A stretch of 64,000 nucleotides of DNA from UBA1275 sp038124025 (lineage in GTDB: Bacteria; Bacteroidota; Rhodothermia; Balneolales; Balneolaceae): contig JAYPBC010000003.1 in assembly GCA_038124025.1 (NCBI GenBank), positions 1 to 64,000 of the forward strand, written 5' to 3'. The notes beneath the pieces were generated by a model. That model was not told the origin of the DNA. It saw only the letters and a program-made list of their open reading frames with translations, and searched no databases. Shown here one piece after another: positions 29,474-39,365 of the stretch (its first letter is position 1; each line of letters opens with the position of its first letter). The translations under genes and the position numbers were made by a program.

Positions 29474-30171
29474 GAATGTAAAAACTCTCTATTAAAACCA
29501 TAGCCAACACCTCTATAGGTTTTTATCAGTTTTCCCTCATCTTTCATTTTTAATCGAAGATTTTTTATGTGCACGTCAACCGTTCGGTCAAATATAAATT
29601 TCTCTTCATCCGATATATGTTCCAAAATTTCATGCCTGCTATATACTACTTTGGGATGAGTAAAAAATAATTCAGCTATAATGTATTCTGTATGCGTTAA
29701 ATCGACTAGATGGTCACTAATGAACATTTGTTTAGAATCGGTGTCCAAGTAAACATGATCATACCTTAGCCATTGCTTTTTTTCTGGTTGCATTCTACGG
29801 AGCTGACTCTCGACATGCGCTTTAATCAAATGTAAGCCAGCTGGCTTTTTAATATAATCGTCCGCTCCTAACTCCAAACCTTCAATTTCGTCTTTCTCTT
29901 CATCTCTAGCCGTTAAAAAAAGAATCGGAATGTCAGATAGCACGGGATGTTTTCTGATGTGCGCACAGATTTCTTTACCATCCATAAAAGGAACCATGAT
30001 GTCTAAAATGGCTAATTCGATTTCATCGGCATGAGATTCTATAGTAGCTAAAGCCTCCTTTCCATCCTTAGCCCAGTGGGTTTTGAATTGATTTAGCTCA
30101 AGATAGTTAGCTAACATTTCACCCGAATCTAATTCATCTTCCAGTAGTAATAAGGTATGTTTTATCTCCAT
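29470..30171 (-). CDS. OmpR-family response regulator
   Basis: 233 residues with a receiver domain (phosphoacceptor D57 in AILDIMVP; conserved K near PAGLHLIK) and a C-terminal winged-helix DNA-binding domain with the DRTVDVHIKNLR and TYRGVGYGF signature (about 195-228). It precedes and overlaps the histidine kinase gene by four bases. Targets are unknown; the pair sits downstream, on the opposite strand, of the heme-uptake genes, which alone does not prove a link. Confidence 0.94.
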   Translation of the reverse strand: MEIKHTLLLLEDELDSGEMLANYLELNQFKTHWAKDGKEALATIESHADEIELAILDIMVPFMDGKEICAHIRKHPVLSDIPILFLTARDEEKDEIEGLELGADDYIKKPAGLHLIKAHVESQLRRMQPEKKQWLRYDHVYLDTDSKQMFISDHLVDLTHTEYIIAELFFTHPKVVYSRHEILEHISDEEKFIFDRTVDVHIKNLRLKMKDEGKLIKTYRGVGYGFNREFLHS

Positions 30172-30309
30172 GCTTATGAGTATTTATTGAAGATTCAGGA
30201 ATGTGATAAAGACATGCTTAGATGTGTATACATCTTTATTTAGCACTATAGTTACTCTCTATAATTAGCTAAATTATAAAGATAACTTTTGTAAATTACA
30301 CCTAATACT

Positions 30310-31125
30310 ATGACCATGCATGCCACATCTAATCTACCTGTTGTTTGGATAACAGGAGCCTCCTCTGGTATAGGTAAAGCTTTTGCAAAACAATATGCAA
30401 AGGATGGGGCCCACCTCATTCTATCTTCTAGACGGATAGATGAATTAGAAAAACTTAAATCTGAGTTATCAAGCTTTTCTAATGGTGATATATTGGTTCT
30501 GCCATTAGACCTTTCTGCAGGAGATGTAGCCTTGCAAGAAAAAACAGAACAGGCCTGGGCATGGAAGACCAAGATGAATGTGCTGGTAAATAATGGTGGT
30601 ATTAGTCAGCGCTCATTATTTCTTGAAACCGACATGCAAACCATTCGTCGACTCCTTGAGGTTAATGTATTTGGCGCTCTATCCCTAAGCCGTTTTATTC
30701 TGCCAAATATGGTTACGCAAGGTTCCGGACATATTATTGTGACTAGCTCAGTCGCTGGGAAATTTGGTACCAAATACCGTTCCGGTTATGCAGCAAGTAA
30801 GCATGCCATACAGGGTGCCTTCGATTCTATACGCCAAGAAATGTATGAACATAATGTGGACATTACACTCGTTTGTCCCGGCCCTATAAAAACAGCTATA
30901 ACACAAAATTCACTCACCGGTGATGGAAAAGCCTTCGGAAAAATGGGCGATTTACATACTCATGCAATGGATGCCGACGAAATGCTACGCCGAATTTGGC
31001 CAAAAATTAAGGCTCGAAAAGAGGAAATTGTAGTCTCTGGACCCAAAGAGCGACTCGCTCTGTTACTCAAAAGAGCCGCTCCAGGATTGTTAAATCGTAT
31101 TTTAAAGCGCTCTAAAGTCGTCTGA
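30310..31125 (+). CDS. short-chain dehydrogenase/reductase
   Basis: 271 residues with the classic SDR set: TGASSGIG (15-22) cofactor loop, NNGG (94-97), catalytic S146/S147, Y160 and K164 in the YAASK motif. The pattern is closest to the DHRS7-like classical SDR branch. The substrate is not predictable. An alternative start is the Met at codon 3. It stands alone between a two-component system and a convergent DUF58 gene. Confidence 0.92.
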   Translation: MTMHATSNLPVVWITGASSGIGKAFAKQYAKDGAHLILSSRRIDELEKLKSELSSFSNGDILVLPLDLSAGDVALQEKTEQAWAWKTKMNVLVNNGGISQRSLFLETDMQTIRRLLEVNVFGALSLSRFILPNMVTQGSGHIIVTSSVAGKFGTKYRSGYAASKHAIQGAFDSIRQEMYEHNVDITLVCPGPIKTAITQNSLTGDGKAFGKMGDLHTHAMDADEMLRRIWPKIKARKEEIVVSGPKERLALLLKRAAPGLLNRILKRSKVV

Positions 31126-31182
31126 TTAACTAGATGGAATCAACAATCTTTCCCGAACCATTTTAATCTAAACCCAGCTATA

Positions 31183-32088
31183 CTAGCCCAATCGACTTCT
31201 CTTTTTTAAATAGTGAATAAGGGCATCACTGAATGGCTGCTCGGTAGAAACAGACTCAAAATCTATTTGAAACTCATTACAGGCCTCCTTAAATCTTTGC
31301 ATATATTTTTCCACTTTCGCCCGATAATCTTGTCTTACTTGGGTCGGTGAAATTTCGAGCTGCTCACCACTCTCTAGGTCCTCTAATAAATAACGCTCAT
31401 ATTCGAGATTTAAGTCTAATTCCGTAGAATGTTCGGTTACATTAAATAATATAACTTCATGTTTGCGATGGCGTACATGTTTTAATGCAGAAATCAACGC
31501 CTCATGCTCTTCGAGATTTTCAAATAGATCCGTAAAAATTACCACTAAACTTCGTTGATGAACGCGTTCCGCTAACTCATGCAAAGCAGCCGCAGATGCG
31601 GTCCGAGCACCCTTGCTGATTGTCAAATATGGCTCCATCTCTAAAAAGATCCGCCTCAAATGTCGCTTTGTACTCTTAGCAGGAAGGATGCTGCGCAGTC
31701 TTTCGTCAAAAGAAGCAAAGCCTACCGCATCTCTTTGACCCTGCATTAGATAGCCCATAGCTGCAGCTAAATGTGCGGTATATTGAAGTTTAGTCCATTG
31801 AGCCTTGTGCTGGAAATGCATGGAGGAGCTGGTGTCCATTACTAAGAAACATCGTAGGTTCGTTTCTTCTTCATACTGCTTGACATAGAAACGCTCCTTT
31901 TTTCCATATGCCTTCCAATCAATATGCTTAAAATCATCGCCTGTATTATAGGGTCTGTGTTCGGCGAACTCAACACTGAAGCCGTGATAGGGGCTTTTGT
32001 GCAGACCAGCAATAAAACCTTCGACGATTTTTTGTGCCTTTAGCTCTAAGCCTTTTATCTGAGATAGTATTTCAGGATCAATGTTCAT
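31183..32088 (-). CDS. DUF58 (vWA-like) protein
   Basis: 301 residues starting with the DUF58 hallmark (IKGLELKAQKIVEG, then GFSVEFAEHRPYNTGDD) and a von Willebrand A-like fold: the metal site residues are MDTSSSM near 101 and TDLFE near 185. In many bacteria DUF58 genes sit with MoxR ATPases; none is near here. It follows carB by 44 bases on the same strand and may be the last gene of the carAB transcript. Function inferred as assembly/chaperone partner only. Confidence 0.88.
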   Translation of the reverse strand: MNIDPEILSQIKGLELKAQKIVEGFIAGLHKSPYHGFSVEFAEHRPYNTGDDFKHIDWKAYGKKERFYVKQYEEETNLRCFLVMDTSSSMHFQHKAQWTKLQYTAHLAAAMGYLMQGQRDAVGFASFDERLRSILPAKSTKRHLRRIFLEMEPYLTISKGARTASAAALHELAERVHQRSLVVIFTDLFENLEEHEALISALKHVRHRKHEVILFNVTEHSTELDLNLEYERYLLEDLESGEQLEISPTQVRQDYRAKVEKYMQRFKEACNEFQIDFESVSTEQPFSDALIHYLKKRSRLG

Positions 32089-32132
32089 ACTGAATGGTAC
32101 TAAAACAGACCCTTAAATGCCCAAATTACCCG

Positions 32133-34961
32133 CTATTTAGACAAATAAAGATTCTTGAATTCAAAGGGCTTCCTAAAGTGTTCGTCTTTAAAATCTTGAG
32201 CAAAATAAATGCTTTCCCCGGTCGATTTCATTTCAGGACCCAACTCTTTTTTAACCCCTGGAAATTTATCAAAAGGAAATACTGGTTCTTTAATCGCCCA
32301 GCAGCTTAATTTTGACTCCAAGTCAAACTCATTAAGTTTTGCGCCCAGCATCACTTTCACCCCAATCGCTGCCTCTGGTCGCTGCGTAGCTTTGGCAAGG
32401 AAAGGAATCGTCCGAGTAGTTCGGGGGTTCGCTTCTAGTATATATACCTTATCGTCTTTTACCGCGTATTGTACATTTAAAAAACCTTCGATATTCATAG
32501 CTTCCGCAATACGTTCCTGATATTTTTGGATGGTGATCTGGACCTCATTGGACAAGGAGTAGGGAGGAAGAACGGCCGTTGAGTCCCCAGAATGAACGCC
32601 CGCTGGTTCTATATGCTGCATCATCCCTGCAATATGCAGTTGCAAACCATCATACACAGAATCCACATCCACCTCAATGGCATGTTCAAGGTACTTATCT
32701 ATCAGGAATGCATTTTCGGGATGAGTCTTTAGAATGTTGGCTACATACCGTTCTAGTTCTTCTTGCTTCACGGCAATCCGCATGCCCTGACCACCTAATA
32801 CATAACTTGGTCGAATTAACACCGGATAACCAATACGATCGGCAATACTTAAAGCCCCTTGAACATCGGTAGCCGTACCGTATTCAGGAAATGGAATATC
32901 CAAACGTATAAGTAAATCAGAAAAAGCACCTCTGTCTTCCGCAAAATCGATCCGATCAAAGGCTGTGCCAAAAATATGGATACCTGCTTTTACAAGTCGT
33001 TTACCTAGCTTTAGCGCCGTTTGCCCCCCAACTTGGATAATGACACCTTCGGGTTGTTCATGCTCAATGATATCGAGCACTCTCTCCCAATAAACCGGTT
33101 CAAAATAGAGTTTATCGGCAAAGTCAAAATCTGTAGAAACGGTCTCTGGGTTACAATTGATCATGATGGCTTCATAACCCATTTCTTTGGTAGCTAAAAC
33201 AGCGTGCACGCAAGAATAATCAAATTCAATACCCTGACCAATTCGATTGGGTCCACTACCCAATATGATTACCTTCTTTCGGTCAGTAACCATGCTTTCA
33301 TTTTCTCCTTCGTAGGATGAATAATAATAGGGTGTCTGGGCAGGAAACTCCGCAGCACAGGTGTCAACCACTTTAAACACAGCTTTTAGACCAAGTTTAA
33401 GACGATAAGCACGAACCTGGTCATCTGATACTTTTTCTCCTGATTTACTAAGTAGCCAAGCAATCTGTGCATCCGAAAAACCAGCTTGCTTTAGTTCATA
33501 TAAATCATCCTTTGATATTTCTTTCAAACGCTGTCCTTCCGTTCTATTCTCCAGAGAAACCATATATTCAATCTGCTGGAGAAACCAGGGATCTACTTTG
33601 GTGATATCAGCAATCTCATCCACTGAGCTACCTAGTTTAAAAGCATTACGAATTTGTAGACTACGATCCCAATAGGGTTTAACTAAACGCTCTCGGACCG
33701 TTTTTCGATTAATTTCGTCGTACCCATCCGCTCCTAATCCGTCCCTACCCACTTCCATACTCTGCCAAGCTTTGTTCAATGCCTCAGGGAAATTACGACC
33801 TATACTCATTACCTCTCCAACTGCCTTCATTTGAGTGGAGAGCTCTTCATCAGCCCCAGGGAATTTATCAAAATTGAACCGAGGAACTTTGCACACCACG
33901 TAATCGATAGAAGGTTCAAAACAGGCGGAAGTATTCCCCGTGATTTGATTATCCAGCTCATCCAAGGTATACCCAACGGCTAACTTTGTCGCCACCTTTG
34001 CTATTGGATATCCCGTTGCTTTGGAGGCGAGGGCAGAAGAGCGACTCACCCTCGGGTTTATTTCAATCGCAACAAATCGGTCCGATCCTGGCTCCATTGC
34101 AAACTGCACATTACAACCCCCAGCAAAAGTACCAATAGAACGCATCATTTTAATGGCTGCGTTTCTCAGTATCTGTAATTGCTTGTCCGTAAGGGTCTGC
34201 GTAGGCGCCACTGTCACAGAATCGCCTGTATGAACCCCCATTGGATCCATATTTTCGATCGAACATATAATAACTACGTTGTCATTTGCATCCCGAAGAA
34301 GTTCTAATTCATATTCTTTCCACCCAAAAATACTTTCCTCAATCAAAACAGAGTGAACCGGGCTCATTTCCAGTCCATGAAGCACCTTTTGATCAAACTC
34401 TTCCTCCGTCCAAACTATACCACCACCTGCGCCTCCCATGGTAAAAGAAGGGCGGATAACGATGGGCAATCCCCCTAATTCTTCTTTAATTTCCTTGGCA
34501 TCTAGCAAAGAGTGTGCTTGTCGACTGCGGCACTGCTCTATGCCAATCTCTTCCATGCGGTCCCGAAACAACTGCCGATCTTCGGTTAATTCCACCGCAT
34601 CGATATCTACACCAATAATCTGAATTCCCTGCTCCTTCCAAAAGCCTTCTTTTTCCAAATCTCTAGCCAAATTTAATCCTGTTTGGCCACCCATGGTTGG
34701 AAGCACCGCATCAGGCTTTTCCTTTGCGACAATCTCCTTAATAGAATCCGTTGTCATGGGAAGCATATAAATCGCATCCGCCATAATTGGATCGGTCATA
34801 ATCGTGGCTGGATTCGAATTAATAAGGACTATTTCATACCCTTCCTCCTTCAGAGAGCGGCAAGACTGAGAACCTGAATAGTCAAATTCACATGCTTGCC
34901 CTATAACTATGGGCCCAGAACCTATTATGAGAATCTTTTTAATATCGTTACGTCGTGGCAT
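32133..34961 (-). CDS. carB: carbamoyl phosphate synthase large subunit (short form)
   Basis: 942 residues with the two ATP-grasp synthetase halves, each with GSGP and GGQT motifs (for example IIGSGPIVIGQ near 11 and VIIQVGGQTALK in the second half). Compared with the E. coli enzyme of 1073 residues, it ends just after the second half (GPEMKSTGES then about 24 residues), so the C-terminal MGS-like domain that binds UMP and ornithine is missing. That short form is common in Bacteroidota. Makes carbamoyl phosphate for pyrimidines and arginine with CarA. It starts 68 bases after carA. Confidence 0.96.
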   Translation of the reverse strand: MPRRNDIKKILIIGSGPIVIGQACEFDYSGSQSCRSLKEEGYEIVLINSNPATIMTDPIMADAIYMLPMTTDSIKEIVAKEKPDAVLPTMGGQTGLNLARDLEKEGFWKEQGIQIIGVDIDAVELTEDRQLFRDRMEEIGIEQCRSRQAHSLLDAKEIKEELGGLPIVIRPSFTMGGAGGGIVWTEEEFDQKVLHGLEMSPVHSVLIEESIFGWKEYELELLRDANDNVVIICSIENMDPMGVHTGDSVTVAPTQTLTDKQLQILRNAAIKMMRSIGTFAGGCNVQFAMEPGSDRFVAIEINPRVSRSSALASKATGYPIAKVATKLAVGYTLDELDNQITGNTSACFEPSIDYVVCKVPRFNFDKFPGADEELSTQMKAVGEVMSIGRNFPEALNKAWQSMEVGRDGLGADGYDEINRKTVRERLVKPYWDRSLQIRNAFKLGSSVDEIADITKVDPWFLQQIEYMVSLENRTEGQRLKEISKDDLYELKQAGFSDAQIAWLLSKSGEKVSDDQVRAYRLKLGLKAVFKVVDTCAAEFPAQTPYYYSSYEGENESMVTDRKKVIILGSGPNRIGQGIEFDYSCVHAVLATKEMGYEAIMINCNPETVSTDFDFADKLYFEPVYWERVLDIIEHEQPEGVIIQVGGQTALKLGKRLVKAGIHIFGTAFDRIDFAEDRGAFSDLLIRLDIPFPEYGTATDVQGALSIADRIGYPVLIRPSYVLGGQGMRIAVKQEELERYVANILKTHPENAFLIDKYLEHAIEVDVDSVYDGLQLHIAGMMQHIEPAGVHSGDSTAVLPPYSLSNEVQITIQKYQERIAEAMNIEGFLNVQYAVKDDKVYILEANPRTTRTIPFLAKATQRPEAAIGVKVMLGAKLNEFDLESKLSCWAIKEPVFPFDKFPGVKKELGPEMKSTGESIYFAQDFKDEHFRKPFEFKNLYLSK

Positions 34962-35029
34962 AGTGAGTAGTAAGAGTGTTTAGGTGGGTTAAATTCATTT
35001 ATTTTAGCAGGTGGTATACCGAATATGAT

Positions 35030-36148
35030 TCAATCTAAGGACCTATGTTTATCCATTAGTTCCACAAACTGATCAAACAAATAGGCCGAATCATGAGGGC
35101 CTGGTGAGGCCTCTGGATGGTACTGTACCGAAAAACCTGGAAAGCGCTTAAAGGCCAAACCTTCCACCGATTTATCATTCAAGTTAATATGAGTTATGTC
35201 AGCAACATGATCAGAAACACTACTTTCTTTGACAGCAAAACCATGATTCTGTGTTGAAATTTCAACCAGTCCAGTCGTTACATTTTTCACGGGTTGGTTG
35301 GCACCTCGATGTCCTACAAACATTTTCTCTACCTCAATACCCTCACTTAATGCCATTAATTGATGCCCCAAACAAATCCCAAACAATGGTTTGCCTGATC
35401 TTTTAGCAAACTCTACTACCTCTAAGGCATAATCTCCGGTAGGATTGGGATCACCCGGTCCATTCGAGAAAAAGAATCCATCCGCATTCCAAGCCATAAC
35501 CTCATCTAACGAGCACTTAGCTGGAAAAACTCGTAAGGTGCACCCACGCGATAAAAAACTTTGGATGATGTTTCGTTTGATCCCATAATCAAAGGCGGCT
35601 ATTTTGTAGCGTGATTTCCCCTCGGGTTGATAGGTCTGTGCTTCCTTTCTGGTCACTTTAGTGGCTAATTCTAAGCCCTCCATAGGTTCCCAATTCTTAG
35701 CTTTTTGCACCAATGCATCCGGATCTAACTCCTCGGATGATATGACCGCATTCATTACTCCTTTCTCTCTAATATGTCGGACCAAGGCGCGAGTATCTAC
35801 CCCAGATATACCCACCACCTTATTGTCCTCTAAATACTGTTGCAAACTACGATCGGCCATGGGGTTGCTGAACTCATGAGAAAATGCACGAGTAATCACT
35901 CCGGCTACCATTACTTTTCGATGCTCATCGTCTCGATCCATGGTGCCATAGTTTCCGATATGAGGATAGGTCATCATCATCAATTGCCCAAAATAGCTAG
36001 GGTCCGTAAATATTTCTTGATAGCCTGTCATACTCGTGTTAAAACATAATTCACCACCGGTAATACCCTTATATCCGACTGAAAAACCATGAACAACTGT
36101 TCCGTCACTTAATGCTAAAATTGCTTTTTCTCGAGGTTGCAAAGCCAT
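35030..36148 (-). CDS. carA: carbamoyl phosphate synthase small subunit
   Basis: 372 residues with the N-terminal CPSase domain and a class I glutamine amidotransferase domain: nucleophile C259 in GICLGHQ, H344 and E346 in QYHPEA. It supplies ammonia from glutamine to CarB. The leader on its 5' side (36149-36499) contains a strong intrinsic terminator that ends 116 bases before this ATG, so it is probably regulated by attenuation or by read-through. A short reading frame of 58 codons ends two bases before this ATG. Confidence 0.96.
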   Translation of the reverse strand: MALQPREKAILALSDGTVVHGFSVGYKGITGGELCFNTSMTGYQEIFTDPSYFGQLMMMTYPHIGNYGTMDRDDEHRKVMVAGVITRAFSHEFSNPMADRSLQQYLEDNKVVGISGVDTRALVRHIREKGVMNAVISSEELDPDALVQKAKNWEPMEGLELATKVTRKEAQTYQPEGKSRYKIAAFDYGIKRNIIQSFLSRGCTLRVFPAKCSLDEVMAWNADGFFFSNGPGDPNPTGDYALEVVEFAKRSGKPLFGICLGHQLMALSEGIEVEKMFVGHRGANQPVKNVTTGLVEISTQNHGFAVKESSVSDHVADITHINLNDKSVEGLAFKRFPGFSVQYHPEASPGPHDSAYLFDQFVELMDKHRSLD

Positions 36149-36499
36149 AGTTAGAGAATCCTATTGATTAACAGGGCGTAATCAAGCCTGGCTGAAGAGC
36201 CAAGTAAAACAGCCGCTGATTTCTGTGAATTAGAAATGCTTCTAGGTCTTGAACTCATGCTCAAAAAAAATCCGACTACGGGAACCGCGCCGGATTTTAG
36301 TGATATATAAATAGCGAGAAACTTCATTAATGCTGCGACCCTTGACCATTTGTAAGTCGCATCATCAAAGCCATAGAACCTAGTAAAAATGACCTTATCG
36401 GATTGTACCTATATGAAATTAAAAACGCTATGATGAACAAGCTTAGATTGCAATTTCAACAAGATAATCAGATAGGCTGATTGCATCAAGACTAACTTA
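36149..36499 (-). promoter_or_regulatory. carA leader region
   Basis: This 351-base gap lies between the 114-residue membrane gene and carA, both on the minus strand. It holds a terminator (36262-36298) and two short overlapping reading frames upstream of carA: 15 codons at 36327-36374 (MALMMRLTNGQGSQH), whose stop overlaps (TAATG) the start of a 58-codon frame running through the hairpin to 36151, two bases from the carA start. A small dyad (AATCAG...CTGATT, 36466-36482) is nearest the upstream gene. A leader of this kind is consistent with attenuation; no antiterminator pairing is obvious by eye. Confidence 0.5.
36262..36298 (-). terminator. intrinsic terminator in carA leader
   Basis: On the minus strand AAAATCCG (36291-36298) pairs with CGGATTTT (36267-36274) over 8 bases, with an inner CGG/CCG stem, and runs into T8. 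It is far (about 200 bases) from the stop of the upstream gene and close to carA, so it may be an attenuator rather than a gene-end terminator. Confidence 0.85.
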
Positions 36500-36844
36500 C
36501 TATTTTTTATTTCTACTTTGAGCTAATAGTGAGCTTGTTAAGGTAGCGAGACCGCTCAACAAGCCCCCAATTACTGCCGTAATAACAATAAGAATCCAAT
36601 CCTGCGTCAAACCAAAAAGTTCTGCGATACGCACACTTAAAATACCCACACTTGCAAGATGTATGTATAAGGCATGTCCGCCCCACGCCAAGAAAACTGC
36701 AAAGAAACCCATTCCAAAAGCTCGAATAGGGCTAACATTCATTCTGTACCCAAAAAACAAACCTGGCAAGGCCGCCGACCACCATGGGAGGACTAGATTC
36801 AAGAAAAAAGCATTTCCAGCAATTAAAAGAAATAAGATAATCAT
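36500..36844 (-). CDS. small membrane protein, function unknown
   Basis: I do not recognise this 114-residue protein. It has four predicted membrane helices, with WWSAALPGLFFGYRM between helices 1 and 2, and ends with a polar SRNKK tail. The ATG at 36842-36844 overlaps the stop of the acylase gene as ATGA (4 bases), which I prefer over an ATG five codons earlier. The coupling suggests it works with, or at least is expressed with, the acylase. No motif points to a function. Confidence 0.65.
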   Translation of the reverse strand: MIILFLLIAGNAFFLNLVLPWWSAALPGLFFGYRMNVSPIRAFGMGFFAVFLAWGGHALYIHLASVGILSVRIAELFGLTQDWILIVITAVIGGLLSGLATLTSSLLAQSRNKK

Positions 36845-39291
36845 GGTCGTATACTCCATTTAACTGATAACTTCGATTCCTCTCCCGGCGATACTTGGGA
36901 GCCAAGAGGCGGCTCTTTATAAAAGTTCAATTCATATAACTCACCCGTTCTCCAAGATTCAATCATGGAATCATAGTTCGGAGAACCAGGGTTTCCAGAA
37001 GCACCCCCAGGATATACACCCCAAGCTTTAATTTCAGGTCCTAATTCAACAATCATTCGCCAAGATGGCCCTGAGCTTCCACGCGTTGCATTCACTGACT
37101 CTGCACCTCCACCACTATATAGATTCAATGCCCCTAGTCCATTGGTTTGCGTTACGTGAGGTACGTTATTATTAATTACCCATCCCCAATCCCAATCGTC
37201 ACTCCATGGTCCATAGTATTGTGTTAAGTCGTAAAGTGCTTTTTTAAATGATGCAGTAGCATGATCTCGAATCGTCTCAACCTCTTGGGTTGTGCGATCA
37301 TCGACCATCCAAAAATTAGGATTATCCTTTAACTGTTGACCCATACGATCTCTAGCGGGAGCCCTTAGTGGGAAATCAGCGTCGTATTCATCAACTAGAA
37401 TGGCTTCATACAATTCACTCCACCAACTTCGAAAGACGCTAGGGGCGCGGTAGGGAGCATTGTTAAAGTAATTCCATGCTTGTAAGGAATCCAAGACCTC
37501 ACTTTCAATGGGAGATAGTGAATCGGGCTTAACCCACTTCAGCATGCTGGGTAATATTTCCGCGGCATGATAAGAAAAGTTATCCATTAACAAGGCCTGC
37601 ATATCATCTTTGGTTATATTATCCATTTCCGACAGACGTTCATTAATCCTTCGACCACGCTCAAATGGTGCATATACATCATCCATGTAGTAAGGGTAAT
37701 CGGGCGCCGTTGATTCTTGATTTGCAGAACTTACAAACCCTCGCTCAGGATTTTTAATATGGGGATGATGCTCTCTTGGAATCCAAGCTTGCCAATCGTA
37801 AAGTGGGTCTGTGCCATCACTCACAGCACGACCTTGACCATCCCATTTATTTGGGAATCGACCGTTGACCCATAAGGCAATATCTCCTTCGGTGCTTGCA
37901 AACACAAAATTTTGAGCAGGAGCCTGGTAATGGGTTAAGGCTTCTACATATTCATCGTAATTTTTGGCTCGATTAAGCTGGTAGAAAGCTCGTATTTCAT
38001 TGGAGGGCTCGTGTGCAATCCATCGAAGAGCGTGATAGATGGGTTCATCTGCAACATTTTGCTGATCCATATTAGCCCTATTTACCTTGGAAACGGGCCC
38101 ATGATGGGTATATACGACGGTATCAATAATAGTTTCACCACCTCTGACCTGAATTTCTTCAATACGTTTCGTTGTTGGTTTCCATTGACCGTCGTGCCAG
38201 TAATGGTCTTTATCCTCGTTTTCAAATTGAATTTCATACCAATCCAACACATCCGAAGCTACGTTGGTTACCCCCCAAGCTACCTGCTCATTAAAGCCAA
38301 TAACTACCCCTGGCGCTCCCAATAAACTAACTCCATAGGTATTGATACCAGGGGCATGCAACTGTATCTCATACCATATAGACGGAAGGGTTAACCGCAA
38401 ATGAGGGTCATTAGTCAATATTGGGTATCCAGAAGCTGTTTTATCACCACTGACTGCCCAATTATTACTTCCTATACCCTCCGGCACTGGAAAAGGCTGC
38501 ACCCCTCTCGTCACTTTAGGCACAAAAAGAGTGTCGGGACGCCTAACCGGCACCCGTTCAAAGTCCCAAGAGCGACTTGTTGGTATTACTGGATCTAACA
38601 GATCATGATCTTTATCAAAAAACTGTTCAATGAATTCTGGACCAAAATAGGCCAAGGTGTTACTGTGGGAGACATCACTGTTACCTGCCGCTAAAGTACG
38701 AGTCATATTTTTGAGTAACAGAGCCGTTTTCAACGGAGTCCAAGCTTCGGGAGCTAAGTCTAGCAATTTGTATTCGAGTGGATATTGCTCCGGCTCCAAG
38801 GAGGATATAAATGCATTAACCCCAGCTGAATAAGCTTTAAAAATGGTCCATGAGGGTTCATGTTTCTTAACTTCAGCTACCGCCTGTTCCGCTCCAAAGA
38901 CCATTCCCCATCTACGGCTTTGACGATCTCTTTCCGCTAACGATGGTCCAATGAATTCACTCAGGCGGCCAGCAGCGTCATAGGTTTGAAGTTCCATCTG
39001 AAATAAACGATCTCTGGCTTGGAGATACCCCTGCATGTAGTAGAGATCATGATCATTTTTAGCAAACACATGAGGAACTCGGCGTTCATCAAAATGGACC
39101 TCCACTGAATCCATTAATCCAGGGAGTTGATCCATTAAATTCGAGAACGCCTGGCGTTCTGCTTGCGCCCAAAACCCTCCATCAGGATCCATAAATGGCC
39201 CCATTGGGGGTATATTACCCCAGCGAGTGCTTAAAACCCAAATCAGTGCAAGTCCGGCAACTAAGCTTAAGCTAAATGGTAGATATTTCAT
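36841..39291 (-). CDS. penicillin acylase family (Ntn) hydrolase
   Basis: 816 residues with an N-terminal membrane or signal helix (about 4-20), an alpha-type domain and a beta-chain that starts at Ser275 in GIGSNNWAVSG; this serine is the autoprocessing site and nucleophile of the family. Family members cleave acyl groups from penicillins, homoserine lactones or acyl peptides. Substrate not readable. The 114-residue membrane gene overlaps its 3' end. Precise function is uncertain, but the fold assignment is strong. Confidence 0.92.
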   Translation of the reverse strand: MKYLPFSLSLVAGLALIWVLSTRWGNIPPMGPFMDPDGGFWAQAERQAFSNLMDQLPGLMDSVEVHFDERRVPHVFAKNDHDLYYMQGYLQARDRLFQMELQTYDAAGRLSEFIGPSLAERDRQSRRWGMVFGAEQAVAEVKKHEPSWTIFKAYSAGVNAFISSLEPEQYPLEYKLLDLAPEAWTPLKTALLLKNMTRTLAAGNSDVSHSNTLAYFGPEFIEQFFDKDHDLLDPVIPTSRSWDFERVPVRRPDTLFVPKVTRGVQPFPVPEGIGSNNWAVSGDKTASGYPILTNDPHLRLTLPSIWYEIQLHAPGINTYGVSLLGAPGVVIGFNEQVAWGVTNVASDVLDWYEIQFENEDKDHYWHDGQWKPTTKRIEEIQVRGGETIIDTVVYTHHGPVSKVNRANMDQQNVADEPIYHALRWIAHEPSNEIRAFYQLNRAKNYDEYVEALTHYQAPAQNFVFASTEGDIALWVNGRFPNKWDGQGRAVSDGTDPLYDWQAWIPREHHPHIKNPERGFVSSANQESTAPDYPYYMDDVYAPFERGRRINERLSEMDNITKDDMQALLMDNFSYHAAEILPSMLKWVKPDSLSPIESEVLDSLQAWNYFNNAPYRAPSVFRSWWSELYEAILVDEYDADFPLRAPARDRMGQQLKDNPNFWMVDDRTTQEVETIRDHATASFKKALYDLTQYYGPWSDDWDWGWVINNNVPHVTQTNGLGALNLYSGGGAESVNATRGSSGPSWRMIVELGPEIKAWGVYPGGASGNPGSPNYDSMIESWRTGELYELNFYKEPPLGSQVSPGEESKLSVKWSIRP

Positions 39292-39365
39292 AAGATGTAT
39301 TAATTTTTAGCTATAAAAAATCTTGAATTATAGGGCTGAATCAAAACCAATTATCATACACTAAT

